Shown: positions 6,279-14,572, counted from the stretch's first letter. The stretch: DNA of 16,202 nucleotides from Ruminococcus sp. AF46-10NS (GCF_003474435.1 NZ_QRNF01000057.1:1-16202), one strand, 5' to 3'. Numbers and translations are program-made. Notes: generated from the letters alone by a model not told the origin.

Positions 6279-7289
6279 ATGATTTTAGCTGATAAGATTA
6301 CAGAGGAAAGAAAAAAGAATGGATGGTCACAGGAAGAACTAGCCAATCAGTTGGGCGTATCCAGACAGGCAGTATCTAAGTGGGAAAGTGCAGGAGCTGT
6401 TCCAGATTTGCAAAGAATTTTACAGATGTCGGAGCTATTTTGTGTTAGTACAGATTACCTATTAAAAGATGAAATGAAAGCAGAAAATATCACCTATCAC
6501 GAAAGTACTGAAAGCTATGCAGAACCGTTGAAAAAAGTAACTATGGAGAATGCAAATGAATTTCTTGACATGAAAAGAAATGGATCCAAAGTAGTGGCAA
6601 ACGCAACAAGTATGTGTATCTCAAGTCCAATATTATTGATTGTTCTTGTGACAATGGCAGAAGATGACGTATTTCATGTTTCGGAATCTCTGGCAACAGT
6701 ATTTGGATGTGTTTTTCTGCTTGGAATGGTTGCGGCAGCCGTCTTTTTGTTTATTATATATGGAATGCGAGAATCACATATGGAACATTTTGAAAAAGAA
6801 TGCTTTGAAACAGAGTATGGTGTATCTGGAATAGTACGAGAAAAAAAAGATTCCTATGAACCGATTTTTATCAGAGGAACAGCTGTTGGGGTAGTGCTTT
6901 GTATACTGGCAGTGATTCCGACAATTATTGCCGGAGCCATGGAAACGTCTGACTATTGTTGCGGCCTTTCCGTTGGATTGCTGCTGTTCATACTTGCAAT
7001 AGGAGTGAATCTGTTGGTTCGTGTTGGGATGGTAAAAAGCAGTTACGATACCCTTCTTCAGGAAGGCGAATATACAAAAGAAGAAAAACTGTTTAAGAAA
7101 AAGACTGACACGTTTTCTGGTGTATATTGGTGCTTGACTACAGCGATTTACCTTGCATGGAGCTTCTGGACGATGAGCTGGGATATTACATGGATTGTAT
7201 GGCCGGTTGCTGGTGTTTTGTTTGCAGCATTGCTTGGTGTGGTAAAAATGGTGTTAAAGAATGACAGTGAAACTCAGCACTATATTTAA
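6279..7289 (+). CDS. XRE-family transcriptional regulator with membrane domain
   Basis: A 336-aa protein from ATG 6279, preceded by an AAAAGGAG ribosome binding site. Residues 1-62 form a classic Cro/C1 helix-turn-helix (ITEERKKNGWSQEELANQLG, then VSRQAVSKWESAGAVPDL and VSTDYLLKDE). About 110-325 has five or six membrane segments, including LLIVLVTMA, VFGCVFLLGMVAAAVFLFII, AVGVVLCILAVIPTIIAGA and VGLLLFILAIGVNLLVRV. The combination is a membrane-anchored regulator typical of Firmicutes, which probably senses an envelope or peptide signal and regulates nearby genes. Likely targets are the small membrane proteins upstream or the ATPase and CPBP genes downstream, but no operator can be named. 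Full length for this architecture. Confidence 0.85.
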   Translation: MILADKITEERKKNGWSQEELANQLGVSRQAVSKWESAGAVPDLQRILQMSELFCVSTDYLLKDEMKAENITYHESTESYAEPLKKVTMENANEFLDMKRNGSKVVANATSMCISSPILLIVLVTMAEDDVFHVSESLATVFGCVFLLGMVAAAVFLFIIYGMRESHMEHFEKECFETEYGVSGIVREKKDSYEPIFIRGTAVGVVLCILAVIPTIIAGAMETSDYCCGLSVGLLLFILAIGVNLLVRVGMVKSSYDTLLQEGEYTKEEKLFKKKTDTFSGVYWCLTTAIYLAWSFWTMSWDITWIVWPVAGVLFAALLGVVKMVLKNDSETQHYI

Positions 7290-7428
7290 GATGGAGTTAA
7301 GTTTTTTTTCGCATATTATACGCATCCAGAACTTCCAGTTGACCGAGCTATTTAGAGCGAATGATGCTTCTTGTCCAAAGAGCAAGAAAAGGTAGATTAG
7401 AAAGTGTTTTTTACAGGCAGGTGATTAG

Positions 7429-8145
7429 ATGAATGATCAATTCTTACAAGGAGTATTATTCGATTGGAATAGAATTGATAACGATAGTTATTTAAAGAGA
7501 ATTAAGGCTTTTAAAGGGATTGAAAAACTTGTTTTCAATAAACCAATTACCTTTTTTGTCGGAGAAAATGGCAGTGGTAAATCGACTTTATTGGAGGCAC
7601 TTGCTGTAGCACATGGTTTTAATCCGGAGGGTGGAACAAAGAATTATGTTTTTTCTACGCATGATACACATTCAGAATTGTGTGATGCGATAAGAATTTC
7701 CAAAGGCTATCGGAAGGAAAAGTGGGGTTATTTTCTTAGGGCTGAAAGTTTTTATAATGTTGCAACGAAGGAAGAAGAATATGCGGATCTCACACATCCT
7801 TCCGCTAAATATCATGAAAAATCACATGGAGAGAGTTTTCTCGCATTGGCACAGAATAATCTGCGTCCAAATGGCTTGTATCTTTTTGACGAACCGGAAG
7901 CTGCATTATCCCCACAGAGACAGCTTACATTGTTGATGCAAATATATAGTTGTGCAAAAGAGGGAGCACAGTTTATTATAGTTACGCATTCGCCAATTTT
8001 GTTAGGAATACCTGATGCAGATATCTATTGTTTTGATGATGGACGAATACATTTATGCGAATATGAAGAAACAGAGAGCTATCGGATAACAGAAATGTTC
8101 ATAAACAACAGGCAGATGCTGTTGGATAAATTGCTAACAGATTAG
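7429..8145 (+). CDS. AAA family / ABC-type predicted ATPase (AAA_21/23-like)
   Basis: A 238-aa soluble ATPase from ATG 7429. Motifs in order: Walker A GENGSGKST (45-53), an ABC-like signature SHGESFLALAQ (about 132-142), Walker B LYLFDEPEAAL with D154 and E155, and a switch histidine H187 in VTHSPIL. This layout matches stand-alone SMC/ABC-type ATPases (COG3910-like), which lack transmembrane domains and are common in defence islands and mobile regions. The substrate is unknown. No nuclease (OLD/TOPRIM) domain is attached, and no obvious partner effector gene is adjacent, apart from the broken CPBP gene downstream. The frame is intact. Confidence 0.85.
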   Translation: MNDQFLQGVLFDWNRIDNDSYLKRIKAFKGIEKLVFNKPITFFVGENGSGKSTLLEALAVAHGFNPEGGTKNYVFSTHDTHSELCDAIRISKGYRKEKWGYFLRAESFYNVATKEEEYADLTHPSAKYHEKSHGESFLALAQNNLRPNGLYLFDEPEAALSPQRQLTLLMQIYSCAKEGAQFIIVTHSPILLGIPDADIYCFDDGRIHLCEYEETESYRITEMFINNRQMLLDKLLTD

Positions 8146-8168
8146 ATAATAAAGGAATCGACGGATTC

Positions 8169-8197
8169 AAGTTTGTGAAATTAAGAAAATCAGGATT
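8169..8197 (+). repeat. intergenic repeat, diverged copy 4
   Basis: AAGTTTGTGAAATTAAGAAA... through AAAATCAGGATT (8186-8197) is an imperfect copy of 5894-5922, including one mismatch in the AAAATCGGGATT core. It lies between the ATPase and the CPBP pseudogene. Confidence 0.6.
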
Positions 8198-8217
8198 GTA
8201 GAGAAGGAAAATATTAC

Positions 8218-8829
8218 ATGAAGAAATTAGTATTGGTATCATTAAAAACGTTTGCCTTTTTTGTAGGCTGGGCTATATGTGCTTCAATTTTGCCTATACC
8301 AGATACAAAAAGTGCGGCAGTCTGGAGATTTTGGGCAGAATTGATTCCATTATTGTCAGTTATTGGTTTTACAATTATTTTCAGCTTTTATCAATAGCGT
8401 TATGCAGGAAGTGTTAGTTCGTGGTTACTTGTATCAGATGATAAAAAATAATTACAACATCGTTGTCGCTGTCCTTATATCTACCGGATTATTTACATTT
8501 GCACATGGTGGGGCTTTTGAGGCAGGAATACTTCCTGTACTAAACGTTATAACAATGAGTCTTTTCGTGACGGCAGTTTTGGAATACACGGAATCCTTAG
8601 TTGCTCCGATCGTAATCCATTTTTTATGGAATGGAGTTGGTGCAATTATTTTGGGTGGAGTATCATTAGCAGAAGATTATCCGCATTTGTTCAACATGGT
8701 AATTAGTGGAAATTCAATTTTGTCGGGTGGCAGCTGTAAATTGAAGGTAGTATAGTTGTACTGTTTATGAACTTGATTTTAATGTTTGGATTCGTAATGG
8801 CAAAAAAGATAAGGGACAAAAATCTATAA
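8218..8829 (+). pseudogene. CPBP-family intramembrane metalloprotease, frameshifted
   Basis: ATG 8218 starts a hydrophobic N-terminus (MKKLVLVSLKTFAFFVGWAI...) that hits TAG 8395 after 59 codons. The +1 frame (open from about 8363) then carries the CPBP (CAAX protease and bacteriocin-processing) motifs: QEVLVRGY (first motif, with Gln in place of the first Glu of EExxxR), FTFAHGG (FxxxH) and HFLWN (HxxxN). That frame ends early at TAG 8753, while the original frame reads on as a membrane segment LFMNLILMFGFVMAKK to TAA 8827. Two opposite one-base shifts, near 8380-8395 and 8740-8753, therefore break the gene. The intact protein would have been about 203 aa. In Firmicutes, CPBP proteins often give self-immunity to bacteriocins. 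Confidence 0.8.
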
Positions 8830-8867
8830 TTTCAGTTTTATTGTACTTTTCTAATTTGAGACACACT

Positions 8868-8905
8868 GTGCCCTGAATTGAGCTGGTCACATTATCGTGC
8901 CCTGA
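8868..8905. repeat. GTGCCCTGA direct repeats; possible insertion-sequence end remnant
   Basis: GTGCCCTGA occurs at 8868-8876 and 8897-8905, 29 bp apart, in a short GC-richer stretch between the broken protease and the response regulator. Short repeated subterminal sites are typical of insertion-sequence ends (IS21 family among others), and the composition differs from the flanking AT-rich DNA. No transposase is nearby, so this is at best a scar. Otherwise the 8830-8999 gap shows nothing firm. Confidence 0.3.
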
Positions 8906-8999
8906 TGCGTATAAATGATGAGAAAACAAGAACAAATGCAATGTAGACTTGGGATATAAAAAACTATACTATAGAAAAGCGTTAGAGGTGGCAACGGGA

Positions 9000-9659
9000 A
9001 TGAAAAATAAAATTTTGGTGATAGAAGATGACCGTGCAATTTCAGAATTGCTGTGCATGAACCTGGAGGCAGCAGGGTATGAGACTGTGGCAGCGTATGA
9101 TGGGGAAGAAGCCCAGAGGCTGCTCTTATGGCAGGAGGACGCGGACCTGGCAGTAGTGGATATCATGCTGCCGGGAAAAGACGGGTTTGCATTGATGGAG
9201 GATTTTAAAAAGAAGGAGCTTCCGGTGCTCTACCTGACTGCAAAGGATGATGTGGCTTCCAAGGTGAAGGGATTAAAGCTGGGTGCGGAAGATTATATGG
9301 TAAAACCTTTTGAGATGCTGGAACTTCTGGTACGCATTGAGAAGGTACTGGAGAGGACGGGACGGGCCAAGAAAGTCTTAACGGTCCGGAACATCCTGGT
9401 GGACATGCAAAGCCATCAGGTCTACAAAGACGGGCTTCCGGTAAGCCTAAAGCCAATGGAATATGACCTCTTTGTGCTGCTCCTGCAAAATAAGAATATT
9501 GCGCTTGGAAGGGAAGAACTGTTAAAACGGGTCTGGGGAGAAGACTACCTGGGAGAAAGCAGGACGGTGGATGTCCATATCGGACAGCTCAGAAAAAAGC
9601 TGGAACTTTATGATGAGATCAGGACGATCCCGAAACTTGGATACCGTCTGGAGGAATAA
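9000..9659 (+). CDS. OmpR-family response regulator
   Basis: A 219-aa regulator. ATG 9000 is chosen because GAGGTGG (8985-8991) lies eight bases before it and MKNKILVIEDD is the standard receiver start. Receiver domain (about 1-115): acidic pair D10/D11, phosphorylated D54 in VVDIMLPGKDG, T80 in LYLTAKDD, and K102 in MVKPFE. The winged-helix DNA-binding domain (about 125-219) has the LKPMEYDLFVLLLQNKN, EELLKRVWGED and RTVDVHIGQLRKKL features of OmpR/PhoB proteins. It is followed after two bases by its kinase. GC is higher than in the genes before it. The signal and regulon are unknown; a candidate site for it follows the kinase gene. Confidence 0.95.
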   Translation: MKNKILVIEDDRAISELLCMNLEAAGYETVAAYDGEEAQRLLLWQEDADLAVVDIMLPGKDGFALMEDFKKKELPVLYLTAKDDVASKVKGLKLGAEDYMVKPFEMLELLVRIEKVLERTGRAKKVLTVRNILVDMQSHQVYKDGLPVSLKPMEYDLFVLLLQNKNIALGREELLKRVWGEDYLGESRTVDVHIGQLRKKLELYDEIRTIPKLGYRLEE

Positions 9660-9661
9660 GG

Positions 9662-10921
9662 ATGAAGCTGTGGAAACGAACGGTACTTCTTATGCTGGTA
9701 ACGCTATTATGTGCCCTGATCCCAGTGGGAACGCTAAGTCTTTATATCACAGGAAAACGAAGCCTCAATAATGCTGCAGAGACCTACGGAAGACAGCTGG
9801 AAAATGGCAAGATACTCCTGGAACAATTTTGGGATAACAGCAAATATGAGCAGATGTCCGAGACTGGAAAGCGGGCTTATATGGGCTTTCAGTTCCAGCG
9901 ATGCTGTGGGGAAGGCATGGCTCTCATCGACCGAAAAAGCAATGCCGTCATTGAAAACCTGACAGATTATAAAGTTGTGGGGCTCGAAAACTTAGGCTTA
10001 AAGGATGAAGGAGATCCTTATGCCTACAAGATACAGAAACTGGGACAGAAATACCTCCTTCTCCAGCTGGAACCATTATCCAGACCGGAAGGATACGAAG
10101 TCCTCTCTGTTCGGGAAGTCACAGGGCTTTTTGCAGAGCTGAGACAGACCGCTGTCTGGTTTTTGGAAATTTATCTGGCTGTGTTCCTGATCGCCGGCCT
10201 TTTTATTTATATGATGATGCGAAGAACTGTGGAACAGATGGAGAAGCTACAGGAAGTGGCAGAGAAACAGGAGCTGCTCATGGGGGCACTTTCCCATGAA
10301 ATGCGTACCCCGTTAACGTCCATTATCGGGTATTCGGATACCCTGCGCCATGTAAAGCTGAAAGATGAACAGAAAGACCGGGCACTGGAACATATCAACC
10401 GGGAGGGAAAACGCCTGGAGGCTCTTTCTGGGAAGATGCTGCAGATGCTGGGGCTTTATCAGAACCATGCCATACAGATGGAAATGACCATGGCAGGTGA
10501 CCTTTTAAACCATGTCATAGACATGGAAAAAGAACAGGCAGAAAAGAAAGCGGTGCACCTCAAGATGGAATGTGAAGCCTTTTCCATGAAAATGGATCCG
10601 GCCTTGATGGAAAGCCTTCTGATAAACCTGATCGACAATGCCCTAAAGGCTACGGATGCCGGTGGAAGCATTTGGGTAAAGGCTTATGAGAAAGCTGGAA
10701 AAAAGATCTTTGAGGTGTCGGATACCGGAATGGGGATCCCGGAGGAAGAACTGGGAAAGATCACAGATGCATTCTATATGGTGGACAAATCACGAAGCCG
10801 AAAAGAAGGTGGATCCGGACTTGGGCTGGCACTCTGTGTGAAGGTGGCAGAAATCCATGGCGGATGCCTGAAAATCAAAAGCAGACAGAGAGAGGGGACC
10901 ACGGTAAGAGCCATCTTCTGA
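9662..10921 (+). CDS. sensor histidine kinase
   Basis: A 419-aa membrane kinase whose ATG lies two bases after the regulator stop; GGAGG (9650-9654) inside the regulator gene is its ribosome binding site, so the two are translationally linked. The N-terminal membrane segment is about 8-29. An extracytoplasmic sensor domain of about 140 aa follows, then a second membrane segment (about 172-190). There is no clear HAMP domain: a short linker leads straight to the H-box LSHEMRTPLTSIIGYSD with H212. The ATPase domain shows N326 in LINLIDNALKA, a G1 box SDTGMGIPEEEL and a G2 box GGSGLGLALCVKV. All catalytic motifs are present. It should phosphorylate the upstream regulator in response to an envelope signal. 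Confidence 0.95.
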   Translation: MKLWKRTVLLMLVTLLCALIPVGTLSLYITGKRSLNNAAETYGRQLENGKILLEQFWDNSKYEQMSETGKRAYMGFQFQRCCGEGMALIDRKSNAVIENLTDYKVVGLENLGLKDEGDPYAYKIQKLGQKYLLLQLEPLSRPEGYEVLSVREVTGLFAELRQTAVWFLEIYLAVFLIAGLFIYMMMRRTVEQMEKLQEVAEKQELLMGALSHEMRTPLTSIIGYSDTLRHVKLKDEQKDRALEHINREGKRLEALSGKMLQMLGLYQNHAIQMEMTMAGDLLNHVIDMEKEQAEKKAVHLKMECEAFSMKMDPALMESLLINLIDNALKATDAGGSIWVKAYEKAGKKIFEVSDTGMGIPEEELGKITDAFYMVDKSRSRKEGGSGLGLALCVKVAEIHGGCLKIKSRQREGTTVRAIF

Positions 10922-10938
10922 TTTACAATTTGTTTACA
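10922..10938 (+). promoter_or_regulatory. TTTACA-N5-TTTACA direct repeat, candidate response-regulator site
   Basis: Two identical TTTACA hexamers (10922-10927 and 10933-10938) are spaced 11 bp start to start, immediately after the kinase stop codon and ahead of the lipoprotein gene. OmpR/PhoB-family regulators bind direct hexamer repeats with this 11-bp period (PhoP TTAACA-N5-TTAACA is a known example). A weak promoter TTGATG (10941-10946) with TATGGT (10965-10970), spacing 18, follows. Binding by the adjacent regulator is inferred. Confidence 0.5.
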
Positions 10939-10967
10939 TCTTGATGAATACATCGGCGAAGCAATAT

Positions 10968-11003
10968 GGTACTCTTTTCTCATAAGAAGAGGGTACCTTT
11001 TTT
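10968..11003 (+). terminator. intrinsic terminator or attenuator between kinase and lipoprotein genes
   Basis: A 13-bp stem, GGTACTCTTTTCT (10968-10980) with AGAAGAGGGTACC (10985-10997), closes on a CATA loop and is followed by six T (10998-11003). It sits only 28 bases before the lipoprotein start, so it either ends the two-component operon or limits readthrough into the lipoprotein gene. Confidence 0.85.
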
Positions 11004-11031
11004 AATACCGACAGGAAAGGATGGAAAAAGG

Positions 11032-12414
11032 ATGAAGAAAATAAAAATGTTTATGGGAGCCGTTCTGTGTATGAATCTTTTGACATTATCCGGATGTGAC
11101 CGTATTGTCCAGTCTGCTGTTGTGGAAGAAAAGGATCAGACAGAACAGAAAAAAGAAGAGAAAAAGGAGACAGTTCAGAAAACCGTTGCCGAACAGGTAC
11201 AGGCACCGGAAACATACCAGACAACGATCCAGGCAGATCTAAGATCAGCGGACCGGGAGGATAAAGAAACTCCGATGAATTTTACCCTGACAGCGGATGC
11301 ACCGGTAAAAGTGCCGGATGTAGATGCAATCTGTTTAAAAAAGGTAAAAAGAATGGCGATTCCTGAAGAAGAACAGAATAAAATAAAAGACACATTCGGA
11401 AAAGGACAGCCCATGCAGGAAGAGAAGAATGAGAACGAACAGGCGGGGACATATACAGTAGATGGACTGACCTATCGGTATTCTTATACACAGAGTGAGC
11501 AGGTATCGGATGTGGAGGAACTTGGATTTCAGATAGCGAAGTTTAGCTTTGACGATTGTGGGGACATGACCCTGGCATCAAGTGAGAAAAAAGAAAGGGA
11601 AGAACGCTTTCAAAATTATATAAAGGCAGGAAGCGGGAAAGTGTCTGAAAAGGAAGCAAAGGAGAAGGTTTCAGGTCTTGTGTCCGGAGACTGGGAGATA
11701 TTTGAAAGTTCCTCAAAAGCACTTACTGAAGGAAGCACTACCCTGGAAAAAGATGACTTCATTTTTGAACGGATGATAGACGGGGTTCCGGTTAATTATG
11801 TGAGGGAAACCTCTTTGCCTGTTAATGAACAGGCTCTTGAATGGGAAAACGAAGATGGAACACTTCATGAAGGACAGTCTGAAGGATGGGAAAATGAAGT
11901 ACTGACGATGGACTTTTGCAGTGGGACGCTTCAGAGTTTTCTGCACCGAAATCCCATAGAAGCATCGAATGCTTCCGATGAGAGGCTGTTCTTACTTCCT
12001 TTTGATGAGGTCAAGGATATCTTTGAAAAAACGATCACTTTGCAGGTCATGACAGAAGACAGGAATCGGCTGATCTCTGTCGATGGAGGAAGCCACTACC
12101 GTTATCCGTCCATTGATGCACAGAGTGCGGAGATAACCATAACAAAGGTACAGCTGGGTTATATGTGCATGCCAGACAGTGAAGGCAGCGATACCGAAGC
12201 AGTCCTGATCCCGGTGTGGGATTTTTATGGAACCTGGACATCCAAAGAGCCAGAGTATGAGTACGGAAATGGGGAGGATGGACCGGTCATGGGAGACGTG
12301 ACGATGGATGATGCAGGTGTTTCACTCCTTACGATCGATGCACGGGATGGAAGCGTAATACAAAGGATTCAGGCTGGATGGGCGGCTTCTATGGACTCTA
12401 AGGATATAAAATAG
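11032..12414 (+). CDS. DUF6034-like lipoprotein downstream of the two-component system
   Basis: The start ATG 11032 gives a 460-aa protein with a lipoprotein signal: MKKIKMFMGAVLCMNLLTLSGC, lipobox LSGC with C22. The frame is open further upstream, but that stretch crosses the terminator hairpin. After the lipidated cysteine comes a Glu/Lys/Gln-rich linker (about 30-55) and then a large, acidic extracytoplasmic domain with no catalytic motif that I can name. I recall similar Clostridia lipoproteins as DUF6034, often beside sensor kinases. Role inferred: an envelope protein controlled by, or giving signal to, the adjacent system. The C-terminal part (VLIPVWDFYGTW, LLTIDARDGSVIQRI) resembles the PepSY-like or YycI-like ends of such regulators, but only loosely. 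Confidence 0.75.
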   Translation: MKKIKMFMGAVLCMNLLTLSGCDRIVQSAVVEEKDQTEQKKEEKKETVQKTVAEQVQAPETYQTTIQADLRSADREDKETPMNFTLTADAPVKVPDVDAICLKKVKRMAIPEEEQNKIKDTFGKGQPMQEEKNENEQAGTYTVDGLTYRYSYTQSEQVSDVEELGFQIAKFSFDDCGDMTLASSEKKEREERFQNYIKAGSGKVSEKEAKEKVSGLVSGDWEIFESSSKALTEGSTTLEKDDFIFERMIDGVPVNYVRETSLPVNEQALEWENEDGTLHEGQSEGWENEVLTMDFCSGTLQSFLHRNPIEASNASDERLFLLPFDEVKDIFEKTITLQVMTEDRNRLISVDGGSHYRYPSIDAQSAEITITKVQLGYMCMPDSEGSDTEAVLIPVWDFYGTWTSKEPEYEYGNGEDGPVMGDVTMDDAGVSLLTIDARDGSVIQRIQAGWAASMDSKDIK

Positions 12415-12445
12415 AGTGTGAATTTCAATTCCTAATAAATGATGA

Positions 12446-12479
12446 CAGAAAGACCTGGATTTTCAGGTCTTTCTGCTTT
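12446..12479 (+). terminator. intrinsic terminator after the lipoprotein gene
   Basis: A perfect 12-bp stem, CAGAAAGACCTG (12446-12457) with CAGGTCTTTCTG (12464-12475), has a GATTTT loop. The T tract after it is short (CTTTA), so termination may be partial. Confidence 0.75.
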
Positions 12480-12537
12480 ATAGGAAAAAGAAAAATACGT
12501 TATACTTTTCCTATAAAAAAAGGCTGGAAGAATATAT

Positions 12538-14331
12538 ATGGCAGAAAAAATGGCAGAGCAGATCGCAGAGATTTTAAAAGAACCTAATTTTCAAACGGCA
12601 GAGAAAGCACTGACAGATTTCTGCGGACCGATGGATGGGGAATTCAGGAATCTTCTGGTGGATATTATTGTGGAACGATGGATTGATACGCCTAAAGACG
12701 TACCGTTTTCCTATGCCCGCAGCATTTGGAATCGGAAAGATATAAATAAAGAAGAGTATCAGGCATTGCTGGAGGAAATCCGAAGCTATCCCATCGCACC
12801 GATCAACAAGGCAAAGATATCGGATTTTTTATGGGTTGTGGAAAATGATTTTTCAAATGCTAAAATAGCAGAAACGGCTTATTGCGAATACCTGAAGAAC
12901 ACCGGTGCATTTGCAGATCATATCATGGCTATAAACCGGATCTTATTTATCTCTAAAAAAATCCGAAGCAAGGAAATCAATGAAGAGGTGCGAAAGAATC
13001 TGCTGATAAAAGTATTAGAAGAGTATGATAACAGCAGCCATGCAAAAATTGGATATTTGATAAAAACTGCCATGGAGGAAAAAGTGGATACAGGATATCT
13101 GATCCCTTATGTGGAAAATATCTTGAAAACCTACGATGACAATAGCTGCGATGCACCGCTCATTGGTAAGTTTTGTGATCTGTTGGAAGAACTCTATTGC
13201 AGAAAAAATAACTGGCAGAAGAAAAAGTGTATTACTGAACCTAAACTGATTGCGATACGAAGACGTAAGATTCAGGCTGTCCGGATGGAGGCTGAATATG
13301 CCGGGGCCTCTTCCAAAGGAAATTTAATGAGAAAGATTCACTATTTGAAAGAGGTTATTCAGTTGTTAAAGACCATACAGGGTACGGAAGAAGAAAGAAA
13401 GGCACTGTTGCAGGAAATAGCACAGATAGAAGAAGCTTCCCTTTCGGAGATGATGGTATGGAGTGATAAACAGGATGCCAGTGGCATTGTAAAAGAACTG
13501 TTTCGCCAACTGGAAGATCTTGATAAAGAAGAGGCATTATGTTATTTTGCTTCATTTCTTCCGATTCCGGCAAGAGAAAAGGTAAAGAATCAAGTATTAA
13601 ATAGGACTGGGATCCTGAACACGATATTTCCAGCGGCAATCCTTGGAAAAGGAGGAAAATTAATTGCTAAAAGCAGGCCTGTGAAAAAGCCTGATGGAAC
13701 AATCGATGAAGGTGCGCTTAAGGATAATATGGAGCGGACAGCAGCCATGGAGATGGATTATTTTGCACAGATTCTGGTGATAAATACGTTTGAATATATT
13801 CGTTCCAGATTTGTGATCGAAGAGAGTGATGTAAAAAAGATTGTAGATGTAAGTTGTGCGATTCCGGAGGGGAGAAAAGAATCGTATACCAAGGGTCTTA
13901 TGTTTGGCTTTTCAGGAGATTTTTTGACGGCGCTAAGTATCCTGATTCCACAGATAGAAAATGCAGTAAGATATCTGGCAGTGGAATGTGGAGAACCTGT
14001 TTACAACATGAATGAAGAAGGGATTGAAGAAATAAAATCAATGCACGCTGTCTTAGAATTGGAAGGAGTAAAAGAAAGTCTGGATGAAGACCTTATATTT
14101 GCTTTAAATACGATTTTCTGTTCAAAATTTGGATTTAACATGCGCAACAATGTGGCACATGGAATGCTGGATGATCAGGCATTCCAGAGCTTTAAATCTT
14201 TGTATATCTGGTGGTTTGCACTGAAATTTTGCTATCTATTCTGCGGAAAATTACAGGAGGAGAATAGAAGCAAAATAAATAAAAAGCTGAAACAGCTGAT
14301 GGAGAAGAAAGATAATATGGATGAGAATTAA
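12538..14331 (+). CDS. DUF4209-like protein with C-terminal HEPN-type RNxxxHG motif
   Basis: A 597-aa, mostly helical, soluble protein from ATG 12538 (GGAAG about eight bases upstream). The last 90 residues hold FNMRNNVAHGMLDD with R536 and H541, which fits the RNxxxHG signature known for DUF4209 and the R-x4-H of HEPN ribonucleases. The preceding helices (LSILIPQIENAVRYLAVECG, about 465-485) fit the rest of that domain. The N-terminal 430 residues are a long helical region with no recognised enzyme motif, perhaps a sensor or scaffold. Family knowledge gives no proven function. HEPN proteins of this kind are frequent in defence regions, so an RNA-targeting stress or phage response is a reasonable inference. 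It appears to be a single-gene unit: terminators flank it on both sides. Confidence 0.75.
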   Translation: MAEKMAEQIAEILKEPNFQTAEKALTDFCGPMDGEFRNLLVDIIVERWIDTPKDVPFSYARSIWNRKDINKEEYQALLEEIRSYPIAPINKAKISDFLWVVENDFSNAKIAETAYCEYLKNTGAFADHIMAINRILFISKKIRSKEINEEVRKNLLIKVLEEYDNSSHAKIGYLIKTAMEEKVDTGYLIPYVENILKTYDDNSCDAPLIGKFCDLLEELYCRKNNWQKKKCITEPKLIAIRRRKIQAVRMEAEYAGASSKGNLMRKIHYLKEVIQLLKTIQGTEEERKALLQEIAQIEEASLSEMMVWSDKQDASGIVKELFRQLEDLDKEEALCYFASFLPIPAREKVKNQVLNRTGILNTIFPAAILGKGGKLIAKSRPVKKPDGTIDEGALKDNMERTAAMEMDYFAQILVINTFEYIRSRFVIEESDVKKIVDVSCAIPEGRKESYTKGLMFGFSGDFLTALSILIPQIENAVRYLAVECGEPVYNMNEEGIEEIKSMHAVLELEGVKESLDEDLIFALNTIFCSKFGFNMRNNVAHGMLDDQAFQSFKSLYIWWFALKFCYLFCGKLQEENRSKINKKLKQLMEKKDNMDEN

Positions 14332-14487
14332 TATAAAATGGTTGGACGGATGGTATGGTTTCCTTAAAAAGTGTTCGGAAGTATCTGGCAAGCATAGCGT
14401 TTGGATATCAAAACGCACTTTGGGGACGGCCTCAACCCCCGGAATGTGTAGCACTGAGAGTAAATCTATAAATATAATATGAATTAT

Positions 14488-14524
14488 AAAAACACTCCAA
14501 CTTATTAGTAGTCAGAGTGTTTTT
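14488..14524. terminator. bidirectional terminator between convergent genes
   Basis: AAAAACACTC (14488-14497) pairs with GAGTGTTTTT (14515-14524) around a 17-nt loop. The A tract and T tract let it work on both strands. It lies between the DUF4209-like gene and the convergent SUKH gene. Nothing else is visible in 14332-14487. Confidence 0.8.
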
Positions 14525-14572
14525 CATAAACATATATTTTTAAATAAAAATATAGAGAAAGTATTTTGGTAG

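Noticed and set aside
8949..8999. N-terminal extension of the response regulator from TTG 8949
   Set aside because: GAGGTGG at 8985-8991 and the canonical receiver start at ATG 9000 make the longer form unlikely.
10966..11031. N-terminal extension of the lipoprotein
   Set aside because: It crosses the terminator hairpin 10968-11003 and would hide the signal peptide and lipobox.
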